Shown piece after piece: positions 27,184 to 37,539 of a DNA stretch of 64,000 bases. The DNA comes from Butyrivibrio sp. (GTDB lineage: Bacteria; Bacillota; Clostridia; Lachnospirales; Lachnospiraceae). Made by a program: the position numbers and the translations under genes. The DNA is taken from NCBI GenBank assembly GCA_015056585.1, contig SVFZ01000082.1, positions 1 to 64,000 on the forward strand. Reading direction: 5' to 3'. How positions within the stretch are numbered: position 1 is the stretch's first letter; each line of letters starts with the position of its first letter. The notes beneath the pieces were generated by a model. The model saw only the letters and a program-made list of their open reading frames with translations, was not told where the DNA came from and did not search any database.

Positions 27184-28545
27184 TCAAATAAGCAATGTAT
27201 CTGAATTCAGAAAGCCTTTGATCTGTTCGGTGGTTATTTGCCCTGATACAGCATTTTTAAAGCGTTCGTCTTCCTCACAAACAGCAATTCTGACATATCT
27301 GTCAGTGTGGCCGATCATATAATTCTTGCCCTTGATCTCCTCCATATCCTCCCAGAGAATATCGACTTTTTCACCGATAAATAAATTACGGTAAATTTCT
27401 GACTGCTTCTTTGTAAGTGCTATGAGCACCTCACTTCGAAGAGTCTTTTCCCTGTCTGTGAGCTGTTCCTTCATTCCCGCTGCAACTGTGCCTTTTCGTG
27501 GAGAATACTTGAACACATGCATCTCATAAAAACTTATGTCCTCGACAAATTTACGGCACTCTTCAAACTCCTCCTCGGTTTCTCCCGGGAAGCCCACTAT
27601 TACATCAGTGGTTATGGCCGGTCTGTCAAACGCTTCTCGTAAAAGCCGTACACTTTCTCTGAACTCATCAGCTGTATAATGTCTGTTCATGCGCTTTAGA
27701 ACAGAGTCACAGCCACTTTGCAGTGAAAGATGAAAGTGCGGACAGAGTTTATCTATTGCCGCAAGCCTTCTGGTATTCTCAGGAGTAATTATCCTGGGTT
27801 CCAAAGATCCCAGTCTTATTCTTTCAATTCCGGACAGCTCCCCGATGCTCTCGACAAGATCAATCAAGGAAGCTCTGCTTTTGTCAACACCGTATGAACT
27901 GATATGAATGCCGGTAAGAACCACTTCTTTGCAACCCTTAACAATAAGCCCCTTTATTTCTTCAAGGATCTCCTTCTGATCTCTGCTGCGCACCCTTCCT
28001 CTGGCATATGGTATAACGCAGTAAGAGCAGAACTGATTGCACCCATCCTGTATCTTGATGTATGCCCTTGTGTGCTCAGGAAGGTCTGAAAGCATCATTT
28101 CTTCAAAGACATCAGTCTTGTTGATATCAATAACAGAACTTCCGCCCAGGGTTTTATCATTATCGCTTCTCGCCATGATAAATGTATTTAGTATTTCAAC
28201 AATCTCAGACTTTTTATTGTTTCCTACAGCCAGATCTATGCACTCGTCCTTTTTTACTCCTTCTATTCCGGTTTCAACATAGCAGCCGACAGCAACAACT
28301 ATCGCCTCCGGATTCTCTTTTTTGGCTTTATGAAGCATCTGTCTGGACTTTCTGTCAGCAATGTTGGTAACTGTACAGGTGTTGATTATGTAGATGTCTG
28401 CTTTTTCATTGAATGGAACGATCTCTGCGCCGGCTTCCTTAAGCTTTTGTCCCATTACATCCATTTCATAGCTATTTACTTTACACCCAAGGTTGTGCAT
28501 AGCAACCTTATAACCCCTAACGCTATTTTGCATATTGTTCATCAT
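27184..28545 (-). CDS. mtaB: tRNA ms2t6A methylthiotransferase MtaB
   Basis: 453 residues. The N-terminal UPF0004 domain (HNLGCKVNSYEMDVM, VNTCTVTNIADRKSRQ-type, AVGCYVE) carries one cluster; the radical-SAM motif QDGCNQFCSYCVIPYARGR near residue 160 carries the second; a TRAM domain closes the protein. It converts t6A37 to ms2t6A37 in tRNA. The ending LGCKVN, not LGCPKN as in RimO, and the length support MtaB. It is divergently transcribed from the HPr-like gene. Confidence 0.93.
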   Translation of the reverse strand: MMNNMQNSVRGYKVAMHNLGCKVNSYEMDVMGQKLKEAGAEIVPFNEKADIYIINTCTVTNIADRKSRQMLHKAKKENPEAIVVAVGCYVETGIEGVKKDECIDLAVGNNKKSEIVEILNTFIMARSDNDKTLGGSSVIDINKTDVFEEMMLSDLPEHTRAYIKIQDGCNQFCSYCVIPYARGRVRSRDQKEILEEIKGLIVKGCKEVVLTGIHISSYGVDKSRASLIDLVESIGELSGIERIRLGSLEPRIITPENTRRLAAIDKLCPHFHLSLQSGCDSVLKRMNRHYTADEFRESVRLLREAFDRPAITTDVIVGFPGETEEEFEECRKFVEDISFYEMHVFKYSPRKGTVAAGMKEQLTDREKTLRSEVLIALTKKQSEIYRNLFIGEKVDILWEDMEEIKGKNYMIGHTDRYVRIAVCEEDERFKNAVSGQITTEQIKGFLNSDTLLI

Positions 28546-28602
28546 ATTTACTAATCTTTCTAAATAATATAAAAAACTCGTTATCTTTTCATTGCCAAGT
28601 CA

Positions 28603-28631
28603 TTGACTTTTGCCTTTTAGACAGTTACTAT
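28603..28631 (+). promoter_or_regulatory. Promoter of the HPr-like gene
   Basis: TTGACT (28603-28608), 17 bases, TACTAT (28626-28631). A strong AAGAAGGAGG ribosome site follows before the ATG at 28659. Confidence 0.8.
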
Positions 28632-28658
28632 TAATTAAAAGAAGGAGGTATTTGCTCA

Positions 28659-28889
28659 ATGAAGACCGTTAAAATTTCTCTTAATTCAATCGATAAGGTA
28701 AAATCTTTCGTAAACGATATTACGAAGTTCGATTATGACTTCGACCTTGTTTCAGGAAGATACGTTATCGATGCTAAGTCTATCATGGGTATTTTTTCAT
28801 TGGATCTTTCAAAGCCAATCGATCTCAACATCCATGCTGAAGACGGCGCAGATGAGGTTCTCGATGTTCTGAAGCCTTACATGATCTGA
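28659..28889 (+). CDS. HPr-like protein without the active-site histidine (Crh-like)
   Basis: 76 residues. The second half, VIDAKSIMGIFSLDLSKPIDLNIHAEDGADEVLDVL, aligns with the HPr segment around Ser46 (KSIMGVMSL). In the N-terminal part the HPr motif GIHARPA, with His15, is replaced by SIDKVKS. It therefore cannot take phosphate from Enzyme I but could be phosphorylated on the serine, as Crh in Bacillus. It stands alone, with its own promoter and terminator, opposite mtaB. Function as a catabolite-control co-repressor is inferred from family knowledge. Confidence 0.82.
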   Translation: MKTVKISLNSIDKVKSFVNDITKFDYDFDLVSGRYVIDAKSIMGIFSLDLSKPIDLNIHAEDGADEVLDVLKPYMI

Positions 28890-28924
28890 TCTTAAATGGT
28901 CAGATCCATCCAAATGATTATTAT

Positions 28925-28958
28925 AGACCATCTTAAACCAATAGATTTAAGATGGTCT
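28925..28958. terminator. Terminator of the HPr-like gene (bidirectional with thiI)
   Basis: AGACCATCTTAAA/TTTAAGATGGTCT, 12-13 bp stem, followed by TTTTT on the plus strand and ATAATAATC on the minus strand. The thiI stop codon lies 15 bases away in convergent orientation. Confidence 0.9.
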
Positions 28959-28972
28959 TTTTACATGCACAA

Positions 28973-30175
28973 TTATTTCTCAATCTCTATGATCTCATCA
29001 GTATCAAGTGCAGTCTGAACAAGTTCATCTATCTTTTCAAGCAAATTCTCTTCATGTTTTCTGATTATATCTGCTCTCGGCTTTGTTACAGGATGCTTTG
29101 CTACAAAAATAGTACAGCAATCCTCATACGGAAGAATTGATGTTTCATAAGCATCAATCTTCACTGATATATCTACGATGTCCTGCTTGTCAAATGCTAT
29201 AAGCGGCCTGTAAACCGGCATATCCGTAACAACTTCACCTGTGCACATCAGACTCTGCATAGTCTGTGAAGCCACCTGTCCAATACTTTCGCCGGTAATA
29301 AGTCCCATGCATCCGTTATCCGCCGCAATCTTATCGGCAATTCTCATCATATATCTGCGCATGATGATCGTAAGTTCATCATGTGGACATTTCTCATAGA
29401 TGTACATCTGGATATCCGTAAAGTTTATAACATGAAGCCTTACCTTTCCGGTAAATCTTGCAATTACTCCCGCCAGATCCACAACCTTCTGCTTAGCCTT
29501 CTCGCTGGTATATGGCGGAGCATTGAAATAAACGGCTTCTATATCAACACCTCTTTTTGCCACCATGTATCCGGCCACCGGAGAGTCAATTCCTCCTGAC
29601 AAAAGAAGCATTGCCTTTCCTGCAGTACCGATTGGCATTCCGCCCGGTCCCGGAATGACCTCGGAAAAGATATTCAGTTTTTCTCTTATCTCAACGTTAA
29701 GAAGAATCTCAGGATCATGAACGTCAACCTTCATTTCCTTGTAGGCATCAAGAATCCTTGCGCCCAGTTCGGCAGCCATCTCCATTGAATCCAACGGATA
29801 GCGCTTATCAACCCTGCGCACCTTAACCTTAAAGGTCTTGTTCTTATCAGGATATACGCCGTCAATAAAATCCAAAACTGCCTTTGTCACACCATCAAGA
29901 TCCGGAAGCCTGTTTTCTCCGTCTCTTTTTATGGTAACGGCAGGACAGATGCCTGTTACACCAAATACAGTTTTTAACTGATCCACAGTTTCATTGAAGT
30001 CAAAGTTTTCCGCTTCAATATACACTCTTCCGGCAACTTTGGATATCTCAAAGCTTCCGTCGCACTTAGACAGAACGCGTTTTATCTGCCTTACAAGAGC
30101 ATCTTCAAACACATATCTGTTCTTACCCTTAACTCCGATTTCTGCGTATTTGATAATAAAAGCATGGTACTGCAT
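28973..30175 (-). CDS. thiI: tRNA 4-thiouridine synthetase ThiI
   Basis: 400 residues. NFLD and THUMP domains occupy about residues 1-165; the adenylation P-loop LLLSGGIDSPVAGYM lies near residue 190; CCTIFVAKHPVTKP follows near the C-terminus. No C-terminal rhodanese domain is present, as usual in Firmicutes. It makes s4U8 in tRNA and may supply sulfur for the thiamin thiazole. The neighbouring cysteine desulfurase is the probable sulfur donor; the gap is 41 bases. Confidence 0.95.
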   Translation of the reverse strand: MQYHAFIIKYAEIGVKGKNRYVFEDALVRQIKRVLSKCDGSFEISKVAGRVYIEAENFDFNETVDQLKTVFGVTGICPAVTIKRDGENRLPDLDGVTKAVLDFIDGVYPDKNKTFKVKVRRVDKRYPLDSMEMAAELGARILDAYKEMKVDVHDPEILLNVEIREKLNIFSEVIPGPGGMPIGTAGKAMLLLSGGIDSPVAGYMVAKRGVDIEAVYFNAPPYTSEKAKQKVVDLAGVIARFTGKVRLHVINFTDIQMYIYEKCPHDELTIIMRRYMMRIADKIAADNGCMGLITGESIGQVASQTMQSLMCTGEVVTDMPVYRPLIAFDKQDIVDISVKIDAYETSILPYEDCCTIFVAKHPVTKPRADIIRKHEENLLEKIDELVQTALDTDEIIEIEK

Positions 30176-30216
30176 AATTAGTCCTTCCTAATCTTTTTTG
30201 ATCTGTGTCGTCTATA

Positions 30217-31374
30217 TTAGTGTCGGTAAAACTTTCTCATGGTCCCTACCTGAGAGCAGAGTGTATCAAGGAAATAATCAATTTCCTCTTTTGTGGTCAG
30301 CATCGACAGACTTATCCTGATTGTGGATTCCAAGAGGCTCTTATCAAGTCCGATTGCCTGTAATGTATCGGAAATATGCGGATTGTTGGAAGTGCAGGCA
30401 CTACCGGCCGACACATATATTCCTTTACTGCTGAGCATGTTAAGAACAGTCTCGGCTGCAAGCCCTTTTATGGAAAGAGATACAATATGAGGCGCTCCCT
30501 TTTCGCACTCCGGCCCGTTTATCCTTATGTCCGTCAACCTCTCCTTGAGAGATGAAACAAGGTATTTCTTAAGCTCATACATCTCTTTGATATGAGCATC
30601 AAAATTCTCGTAACATTTCTCTGCCGCAAGAGCCATGCCTGCAATACCCGGCACATTCTCTGTTCCTGATCTCATGCCCTTTTGCTGACCTCCGCCATAG
30701 CAGATAGGCGTAATCTTCGTACCTTTTCTGATATAAAGAAAGCCAACACCCTTAGGCCCATGAATCTTATGGCTGCTGACGGACAAAAGATCTATGTTCA
30801 TTGTCCTTGGTCTGATCAATACTTTTCCATACGCCTGAACAGCATCCACATGAAAAACAATGTCTTTGTTGATGCTCTTTATAAGCTTGCCTGCTTCCTC
30901 TATAGGCTCTATGGCTCCTATTTCATTATTTACAAACATCATGGATACAAGGATCGTATCTTCTCTGATGGCAGACTTAAGTGTATCGATATCCACAACG
31001 CCATCATTTCCAACCGGAAGATATGTTACTTCAAAGCCTTCGTTCTCAAGATGCATGGTAGCTTCCAGGATGGCAGGATGTTCGATAGCAGTTGTTATAA
31101 TATGTTTACCACGCCATGCATTTGCTTTGGCAACTCCCAGAATAGACATATTGTCCGATTCAGTTCCTCCGGAAGTAAAAATGATCTCCTGCGGATCCAC
31201 CTTAAGCGTGGAACTTATGATATCCCTTGCCATGGCAAGTCTGTTTGCGGATATCACTCCCATATGATGCACGCTGGATGCATTTCCATATTCTGTTGTC
31301 ATTACCTTTGCAACAAGTTCTGCTACTTCATCAAAAGCCCTTGTTGTAGCTGAATTATCTAAATATGCTTCCAT
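30217..31374 (-). CDS. Cysteine desulfurase (NifS/IscS family)
   Basis: 385 residues; PLP enzyme of class V. The N-terminus AYLDNSATTRAFDEV is typical. The PLP lysine is in SSHKIHGPKGVGFLY near residue 200. The catalytic cysteine lies in SAGSACTSNNPHISDTL, near residue 325. It gives sulfur from cysteine to an acceptor, here most likely ThiI, which follows directly. IscU is not nearby. Its ATG follows the rsmE TAA without a gap (TAAATG). Confidence 0.93.
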   Translation of the reverse strand: MEAYLDNSATTRAFDEVAELVAKVMTTEYGNASSVHHMGVISANRLAMARDIISSTLKVDPQEIIFTSGGTESDNMSILGVAKANAWRGKHIITTAIEHPAILEATMHLENEGFEVTYLPVGNDGVVDIDTLKSAIREDTILVSMMFVNNEIGAIEPIEEAGKLIKSINKDIVFHVDAVQAYGKVLIRPRTMNIDLLSVSSHKIHGPKGVGFLYIRKGTKITPICYGGGQQKGMRSGTENVPGIAGMALAAEKCYENFDAHIKEMYELKKYLVSSLKERLTDIRINGPECEKGAPHIVSLSIKGLAAETVLNMLSSKGIYVSAGSACTSNNPHISDTLQAIGLDKSLLESTIRISLSMLTTKEEIDYFLDTLCSQVGTMRKFYRH

Positions 31375-32127
31375 TTAACTCTCCAAGTGATACATCAGCC
31401 ATGATATTATTGTGAAACCGGCTGTCTCTGTTCGTAGTATTCTCTTTCCCAATGTAATCGGTTTTATGTCATTTTCCCGGCACAAAGCTATCTCTTCTTC
31501 AGAGAATCCCCCTTCGGGTCCTATAAAAACAGCAATGTTATGTCCCGGTTTAATATTATCGATTATCTCTTTCGTAGCCTCAATTCCTTTGGCATTTTCA
31601 TAGGGAATCAGCTTAACTTCCATGCCTAAGGCAAAATCTATTGCCTGCTTCATTGTCATCGGCATAGCAACTTCAGGTATTATAGCACGCTTACTCTGCT
31701 TTGCTGCAGCCTCAGCAATAGCCTGCCATCTCTTTTGCTTGGACAAAGCCTTTTTTTCATCCAGCTTTACCACGCATCTTTTTGTGGACATGGGGATTAT
31801 CTCATAAGCCCCCAGTTCTACAGCCTTCTGAATGATTAGTTCCATCTTGTCTACCTTGGGAAGAGCCTGGAACAAATATATCTTTGAAGGCAGTTCGTTG
31901 CCTGCTTCTTCTATAAAGCACAGATTTCCGATAACAGAAGAGTCTGTTATTTCTTCTATCTCATAAAAGATTTCCTTCCCGCTGTCATCATCCCTTATGC
32001 TGACTGAAAACTGTTCACCAATATGCATCCTAAGTACATTGGCGATGTGATTGAAATCTCCGCCTGTTATCTCAACTTTTTTAAAATCAGGTGTTATTTG
32101 TGAGCTATCAACAAAAAAATGATACAT
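31375..32127 (-). CDS. rsmE: 16S rRNA m3U1498 methyltransferase RsmE
   Basis: About 250 residues. SPOUT fold: MYHFFVDSSQITPDFKKVEITGGDFNHIANVLRM at the N-terminus (PUA-like), then a knotted C-terminal part with VFIGPEGGFSEEEIALC and TLGKRILRTETAGF. It methylates U1498 in 16S rRNA. ATG 32127 shares its A with the prmA TGA (TGATG), so the pair is coupled; the track start at 32157 is inside prmA. Confidence 0.93.
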   Translation of the reverse strand: MYHFFVDSSQITPDFKKVEITGGDFNHIANVLRMHIGEQFSVSIRDDDSGKEIFYEIEEITDSSVIGNLCFIEEAGNELPSKIYLFQALPKVDKMELIIQKAVELGAYEIIPMSTKRCVVKLDEKKALSKQKRWQAIAEAAAKQSKRAIIPEVAMPMTMKQAIDFALGMEVKLIPYENAKGIEATKEIIDNIKPGHNIAVFIGPEGGFSEEEIALCRENDIKPITLGKRILRTETAGFTIISWLMYHLES

Positions 32128-33164
32128 CAGTTTTTCCTCGAAGTAATCGAAACCCAATCACCCTGATGGTGAATCTCAAGTATTTCAAGCCCGGCATCAA
32201 GATGCGCCTTTTTTACCTCTTCTTCCTTGGTGTTTATAATACCAGATGTTATATAAACTCCTCCGGACTTAAGCTGATTTAATATTACAGGTGTAAGCGG
32301 TACTAAGACGTTTGCAAGGATATTTGCCACTACAATATCATACTTGTTATATCCCACTTTATCCTGTATTTCTTTATCATCAATAATATTGCCTATCATC
32401 ATATCGAACTTGTCAGATGGAATATTATTATTCTCCATGTTCTCTTTTACCGCCGGAACAGCGCACTTATCAAGGTCAGTACCCACAGCATGCTTTGCTC
32501 CGAACATAAGGGCAAGAATTGAAAGAACACCGCTGCCTGTTCCTACATCCAAAAGCTCCGTATCGGAAGTTACATATTTTTTGAGCATTCTGATGCAAAG
32601 CTGTGTGGTCTCATGCATTCCGGTTCCAAAGGCTGTACCAGGATCTATGTGAAGAACCATTTCAGCTTTCTTTATATCCTCGTCACTCTCTTTTTCCCAG
32701 GATGGGATAACAAGTATATCATCAATGTAGAACTTGTGGAAATACTGTTTCCAGTTGTTGATCCAGTCTATATCCTCAGTTACATCAATAGAGATCGTAC
32801 CATCTCCAATATCAGAAAAACTCCTGAGTTCATCAAGTTTTTCTTTGATCGCCTCTTTCATCTGTTCAGGGGTTCTCTTCTCCTTAACATACTCACCCTC
32901 GTCGTTTGCAACTTCCACAGTAAGCATATTATCATCATCTATTTCCACAAAGAAGTTAAGATAAGCAACTCCGCTCTCAATCCCGTTCTCTTTTTCCTCA
33001 GGCTCAAGCTCAGGTGCATCAATAAACATTTGCTCCTTATCTGCGGCAGAAAGAGGTGCATTATCTTCTATCTGTGCTCCCTCAAGACCGATATCCTCCA
33101 GATAGCTGATAATGATATCCTCAGACTCTTCATTTGTACGAACTCTAAATCTCATCCACTTCAT
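32127..33164 (-). CDS. prmA: Ribosomal protein L11 methyltransferase PrmA
   Basis: About 345 residues. The N-terminal part binds L11; the C-terminal SAM domain shows LLDVGTGSGVLSILALMFGAKHAVGTDLDK and IVANILANVLVPLTP. The N-terminal half carries an acidic stretch. ATG 33164 (MKWMRFRV) follows GGGG and is preferred to 33206. It has a promoter of its own but also sits after dnaJ, as is common in Clostridia. It overlaps rsmE by one base. Confidence 0.93.
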   Translation of the reverse strand: MKWMRFRVRTNEESEDIIISYLEDIGLEGAQIEDNAPLSAADKEQMFIDAPELEPEEKENGIESGVAYLNFFVEIDDDNMLTVEVANDEGEYVKEKRTPEQMKEAIKEKLDELRSFSDIGDGTISIDVTEDIDWINNWKQYFHKFYIDDILVIPSWEKESDEDIKKAEMVLHIDPGTAFGTGMHETTQLCIRMLKKYVTSDTELLDVGTGSGVLSILALMFGAKHAVGTDLDKCAVPAVKENMENNNIPSDKFDMMIGNIIDDKEIQDKVGYNKYDIVVANILANVLVPLTPVILNQLKSGGVYITSGIINTKEEEVKKAHLDAGLEILEIHHQGDWVSITSRKN

Positions 33165-33222
33165 ATCTTGTACCCCGTATAAAAATATCCATTCATTAGT
33201 ATACAATAAATCCAGCTATGGA

Positions 33223-33251
33223 AGTATAGCATAATGCAAGGTCTTTGTATA
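33223..33251 (-). promoter_or_regulatory. Promoter of prmA-rsmE
   Basis: Minus strand TATACA, 17 bases, TATACT with an extended TG motif (TGC-TATACT). The leader is about 50 bases. A second TATACT appears nearer the gene. Confidence 0.55.
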
Positions 33252-33300
33252 TATTCGCCGCTGTTGAATTTACAAAAATACGCAGTTCTTGGACGAGTAG

Positions 33301-33395
33301 GATGATTTACAAAATAAAAAAATCGCGGGGTGCTGACTGTTTTGAACAACGCTGAAAGGAAGCACCCCCACGATTTTGAATTTTAGTAAATCACC
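33301..33395 (-). terminator. Large terminator/inverted-repeat element after dnaJ
   Basis: The stem AAAATCGTGGGGGTGCT / AGCACCCCGCGATTTTTTT (33319-33377) closes a loop of about 26 bases and ends in a U7 tract on the minus strand, so it terminates the heat-shock operon. It is framed by near-identical outer arms GGTGATTTAC/GATGATTTAC (9 of 10 match), making a 95-base imperfect inverted repeat. The outer arms could reflect a small mobile element; a third GTAAATC copy lies at about 33420. Confidence 0.7.
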
Positions 33396-33448
33396 ACGGA
33401 GACGAAAACAAGTATTTCTGTAAATCAACTGCCGCGAATTTAAATATA

Positions 33449-34624
33449 TTACTTGAAGAAGCCTTTCTTCTTTTTGCCGCCGCCATCATTTGGTCCCTTA
33501 TTACCGCCACCCAGTACTCTGTCAGCAGCTCCTAAAGAATCTCCGGTCTTCTCATCAAACTCCTTAAGCAGATCCTTGGCATCCTTGGAAAGCTTCTCAG
33601 GAATCTGAACAACAAGTGTCACATAGTGATCACCTCTGGTATCTTTATCTCTCAGAGAAGGAACACCTTTACCGCGAAGTCTGACTCTTGTATCAGTCTG
33701 TGTTCCGGCCTTGACATCATATGCTACTTTTCCGTCTACAGTATCTATAATGACTGTTCCGCCTAAAGCTGCTATAGCAAATGACATCGGAACAACTGAA
33801 TAGATATCATAGCCCTCTCGCTGGAAGATAGGATGATCTGAAACTATAACCTCTACCAAAAGGTCTCCTCTTGGTCCGCCGTTAGTTCCCGGTTCACCCT
33901 TATCACGTATTCTTACGCTCTGCCCATTATCAATTCCTGCAGGAATTGTAACTTTAATCTTCTTCCTGCTGGCAATATATCCTGTTCCGTGGCAGTCTGC
34001 GCACTTTTCCTTGATAACCTTACCTGTTCCGCCACATTCAGGACAAGTCTGAACATTACGAACAGTACCAAAGAATGACTGCTGAGTATAAACAATCTGA
34101 CCTTTTCCGCCGCACTTGGTACAAGTCTGCGCTGAAGTTCCGGGCTTGGCTCCTGTTCCATGGCAGGTTGGGCATGGATCTTTTATCGTAAGTTCAAGTT
34201 CTTTCTCACAGCCAAATACAGCCTCGAGGAACGTAATTCTTACACTGGCTCTGATATTAGCTCCCTTTGAAGGGCCAGATCTTGCACCACCTCTGGATCT
34301 TCCGCCTCCAAAGAAATCTCCGAAAATGTCTCCGAAAATATCTCCGAAGTCAGCACCATTAAAGTCAAAGCCGCCAAATCCACCGGCGCCTCCATCGAAT
34401 GCAGCATGGCCAAACTGATCATACTGTCTCTTCTTCTCAGGGTCGCTAAGAACTGCGTAAGCTTCTGAAGCCTCTTTGAACTTATCAGCTGCATTCTGAT
34501 CCCCGGGATTCATATCCGGATGATATTTCTTAGCTAAAGCTCTGTATGCTTTTTTTATTTCTTCCTCAGTGGCGCTTTTGCTTACACCAAGGACCTCATA
34601 GTAGTCGCGTTTCTGTTCTGCCAT
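33449..34624 (-). CDS. dnaJ: Chaperone DnaJ
   Basis: 391 residues. J domain with HPD at residues 35-37 ([10 protein letters not shown]); G/F-rich linker ([16 protein letters not shown]); four zinc repeats [32 protein letters not shown] at about residues 150-215; and the C-terminal substrate domain. Co-chaperone that loads unfolded protein on DnaK. It follows dnaK after a 188-base gap holding the longer GTGATATA element, so its level may be set apart from dnaK. Confidence 0.97.
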   Translation of the reverse strand: MAEQKRDYYEVLGVSKSATEEEIKKAYRALAKKYHPDMNPGDQNAADKFKEASEAYAVLSDPEKKRQYDQFGHAAFDGGAGGFGGFDFNGADFGDIFGDIFGDFFGGGRSRGGARSGPSKGANIRASVRITFLEAVFGCEKELELTIKDPCPTCHGTGAKPGTSAQTCTKCGGKGQIVYTQQSFFGTVRNVQTCPECGGTGKVIKEKCADCHGTGYIASRKKIKVTIPAGIDNGQSVRIRDKGEPGTNGGPRGDLLVEVIVSDHPIFQREGYDIYSVVPMSFAIAALGGTVIIDTVDGKVAYDVKAGTQTDTRVRLRGKGVPSLRDKDTRGDHYVTLVVQIPEKLSKDAKDLLKEFDEKTGDSLGAADRVLGGGNKGPNDGGGKKKKGFFK

Positions 34625-34644
34625 AGATATTCCTCATGTTCTCC

Positions 34645-34812
34645 GTGATATACGCCTTGCTCCGCTATCGCTCCCGCAACGCTACAGACATTCAGAAATC
34701 GATCCGCTCATTCTTCGCGTATCTTTTTTCCTCATGTCTGTTCGGTCTTCATGGTCATAGGCTGCATTGTGTAAACACAGCAGCCTATGACTTTGAATCC
34801 CTATATCACTCA
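34645..34812 (-). repeat. GTGATATA intercistronic element, copy B (dnaK-dnaJ)
   Basis: On the minus strand it begins directly after the dnaK TAA with TGAGTGATATAG and ends with GAGCGATAGCGGAGCAAGGCGTATATCAC, 20 bases before the dnaJ start. The outer arms GTGATATA/TATATCAC are perfect. An internal hairpin TCATAGGCTGCTGTG...CAGCCTATGA is also present. The core is shared with copy A at 26764. Confidence 0.7.
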
Positions 34813-36711
<1,899 letters not shown>

Positions 36712-36774
36712 TTATCTGTTATTACTGTAATCTACTCTATTACTATATGGATTGCTGCGAATAAAAAAGCAATC

Positions 36775-37482
36775 TCACTGTGAAACAGCAACCATGCTAT
36801 GTCTAAGCACGTTGTCGTGGAACATATATCCCTTTTGAAGTTCCTGTGCAACTATTCCTGATTCGTATTCCTTACTCTCAACCTGCATTACTGCGTTGTG
36901 AAGATTAGGATCGAACTCTTTTCCCACAGCTTCAATCGGGGTTACTCCAAGATCCTCAACTTCTTTTAAAAGCTGTTTGTAAATCTTGTTCATGCCGTCT
37001 GCAAAAGCTCCGTCCTTTTCAGCTTCCGGAACTGCTGCAAGTCCTCTTTCAAAATTGTCTATAACAGGAAGAAGTTTTGCTAAAACATTGCTCTGGCCCT
37101 GTTCAAACATCTGAGCCTTTTCCTTTTCTGTTCTCTTCCTGAAGTTCTCGAACTCAGCCATCTGTCTCATTACTCTGTCGTTGAGTTCGTCAACTTTTTC
37201 TTTAAGGGGATCTTTCTTGTCTTTCTTGCCGAAAATTCCCTTTTTCTTAGGAGCTTCTTCTCCTTCTGCAGGAGCTTCACTGTCGGAAGTCTCTGCATTC
37301 TCAGAAGCAGCATTTTCTTCCTCAGCCTTCTCCTTTGCTTTTTCATCAGCTTTTTCGCCCTCGGTCTGCTCCTGCTCCTTAGCTTTATCGGCAGCCTCCT
37401 GCTCAAGCTCTTCCATTATGTTCTCAAGGACCTCTTTGTCCTTCTCACTGACTTTCTTTTTTTCCTTGTTTGTACTACTCAA
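36775..37482 (-). CDS. grpE: Nucleotide exchange factor GrpE
   Basis: 235 residues. The first 80 or so are a very charged, disordered Glu/Lys/Ala-rich extension (QTEGEKADEKAKEKAEEENAA), longer than in Bacillus GrpE. The core MRQMAEFENFRKRTEKEKAQMFEQGQ helix and the C-terminal beta domain (HNAVMQVESKEYESGIVAQELQKGYMFHDNVLRHSMV) are normal. It releases ADP from DnaK. The start is TTG (37482) with AGGAGG eight bases upstream. Confidence 0.95.
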   Translation of the reverse strand: MSSTNKEKKKVSEKDKEVLENIMEELEQEAADKAKEQEQTEGEKADEKAKEKAEEENAASENAETSDSEAPAEGEEAPKKKGIFGKKDKKDPLKEKVDELNDRVMRQMAEFENFRKRTEKEKAQMFEQGQSNVLAKLLPVIDNFERGLAAVPEAEKDGAFADGMNKIYKQLLKEVEDLGVTPIEAVGKEFDPNLHNAVMQVESKEYESGIVAQELQKGYMFHDNVLRHSMVAVSQ

Positions 37483-37539
37483 AACTATTGCCTCCTAATT
37501 GGAAATTACATATATATCAAGCCTGCGTATCAAAACGCG

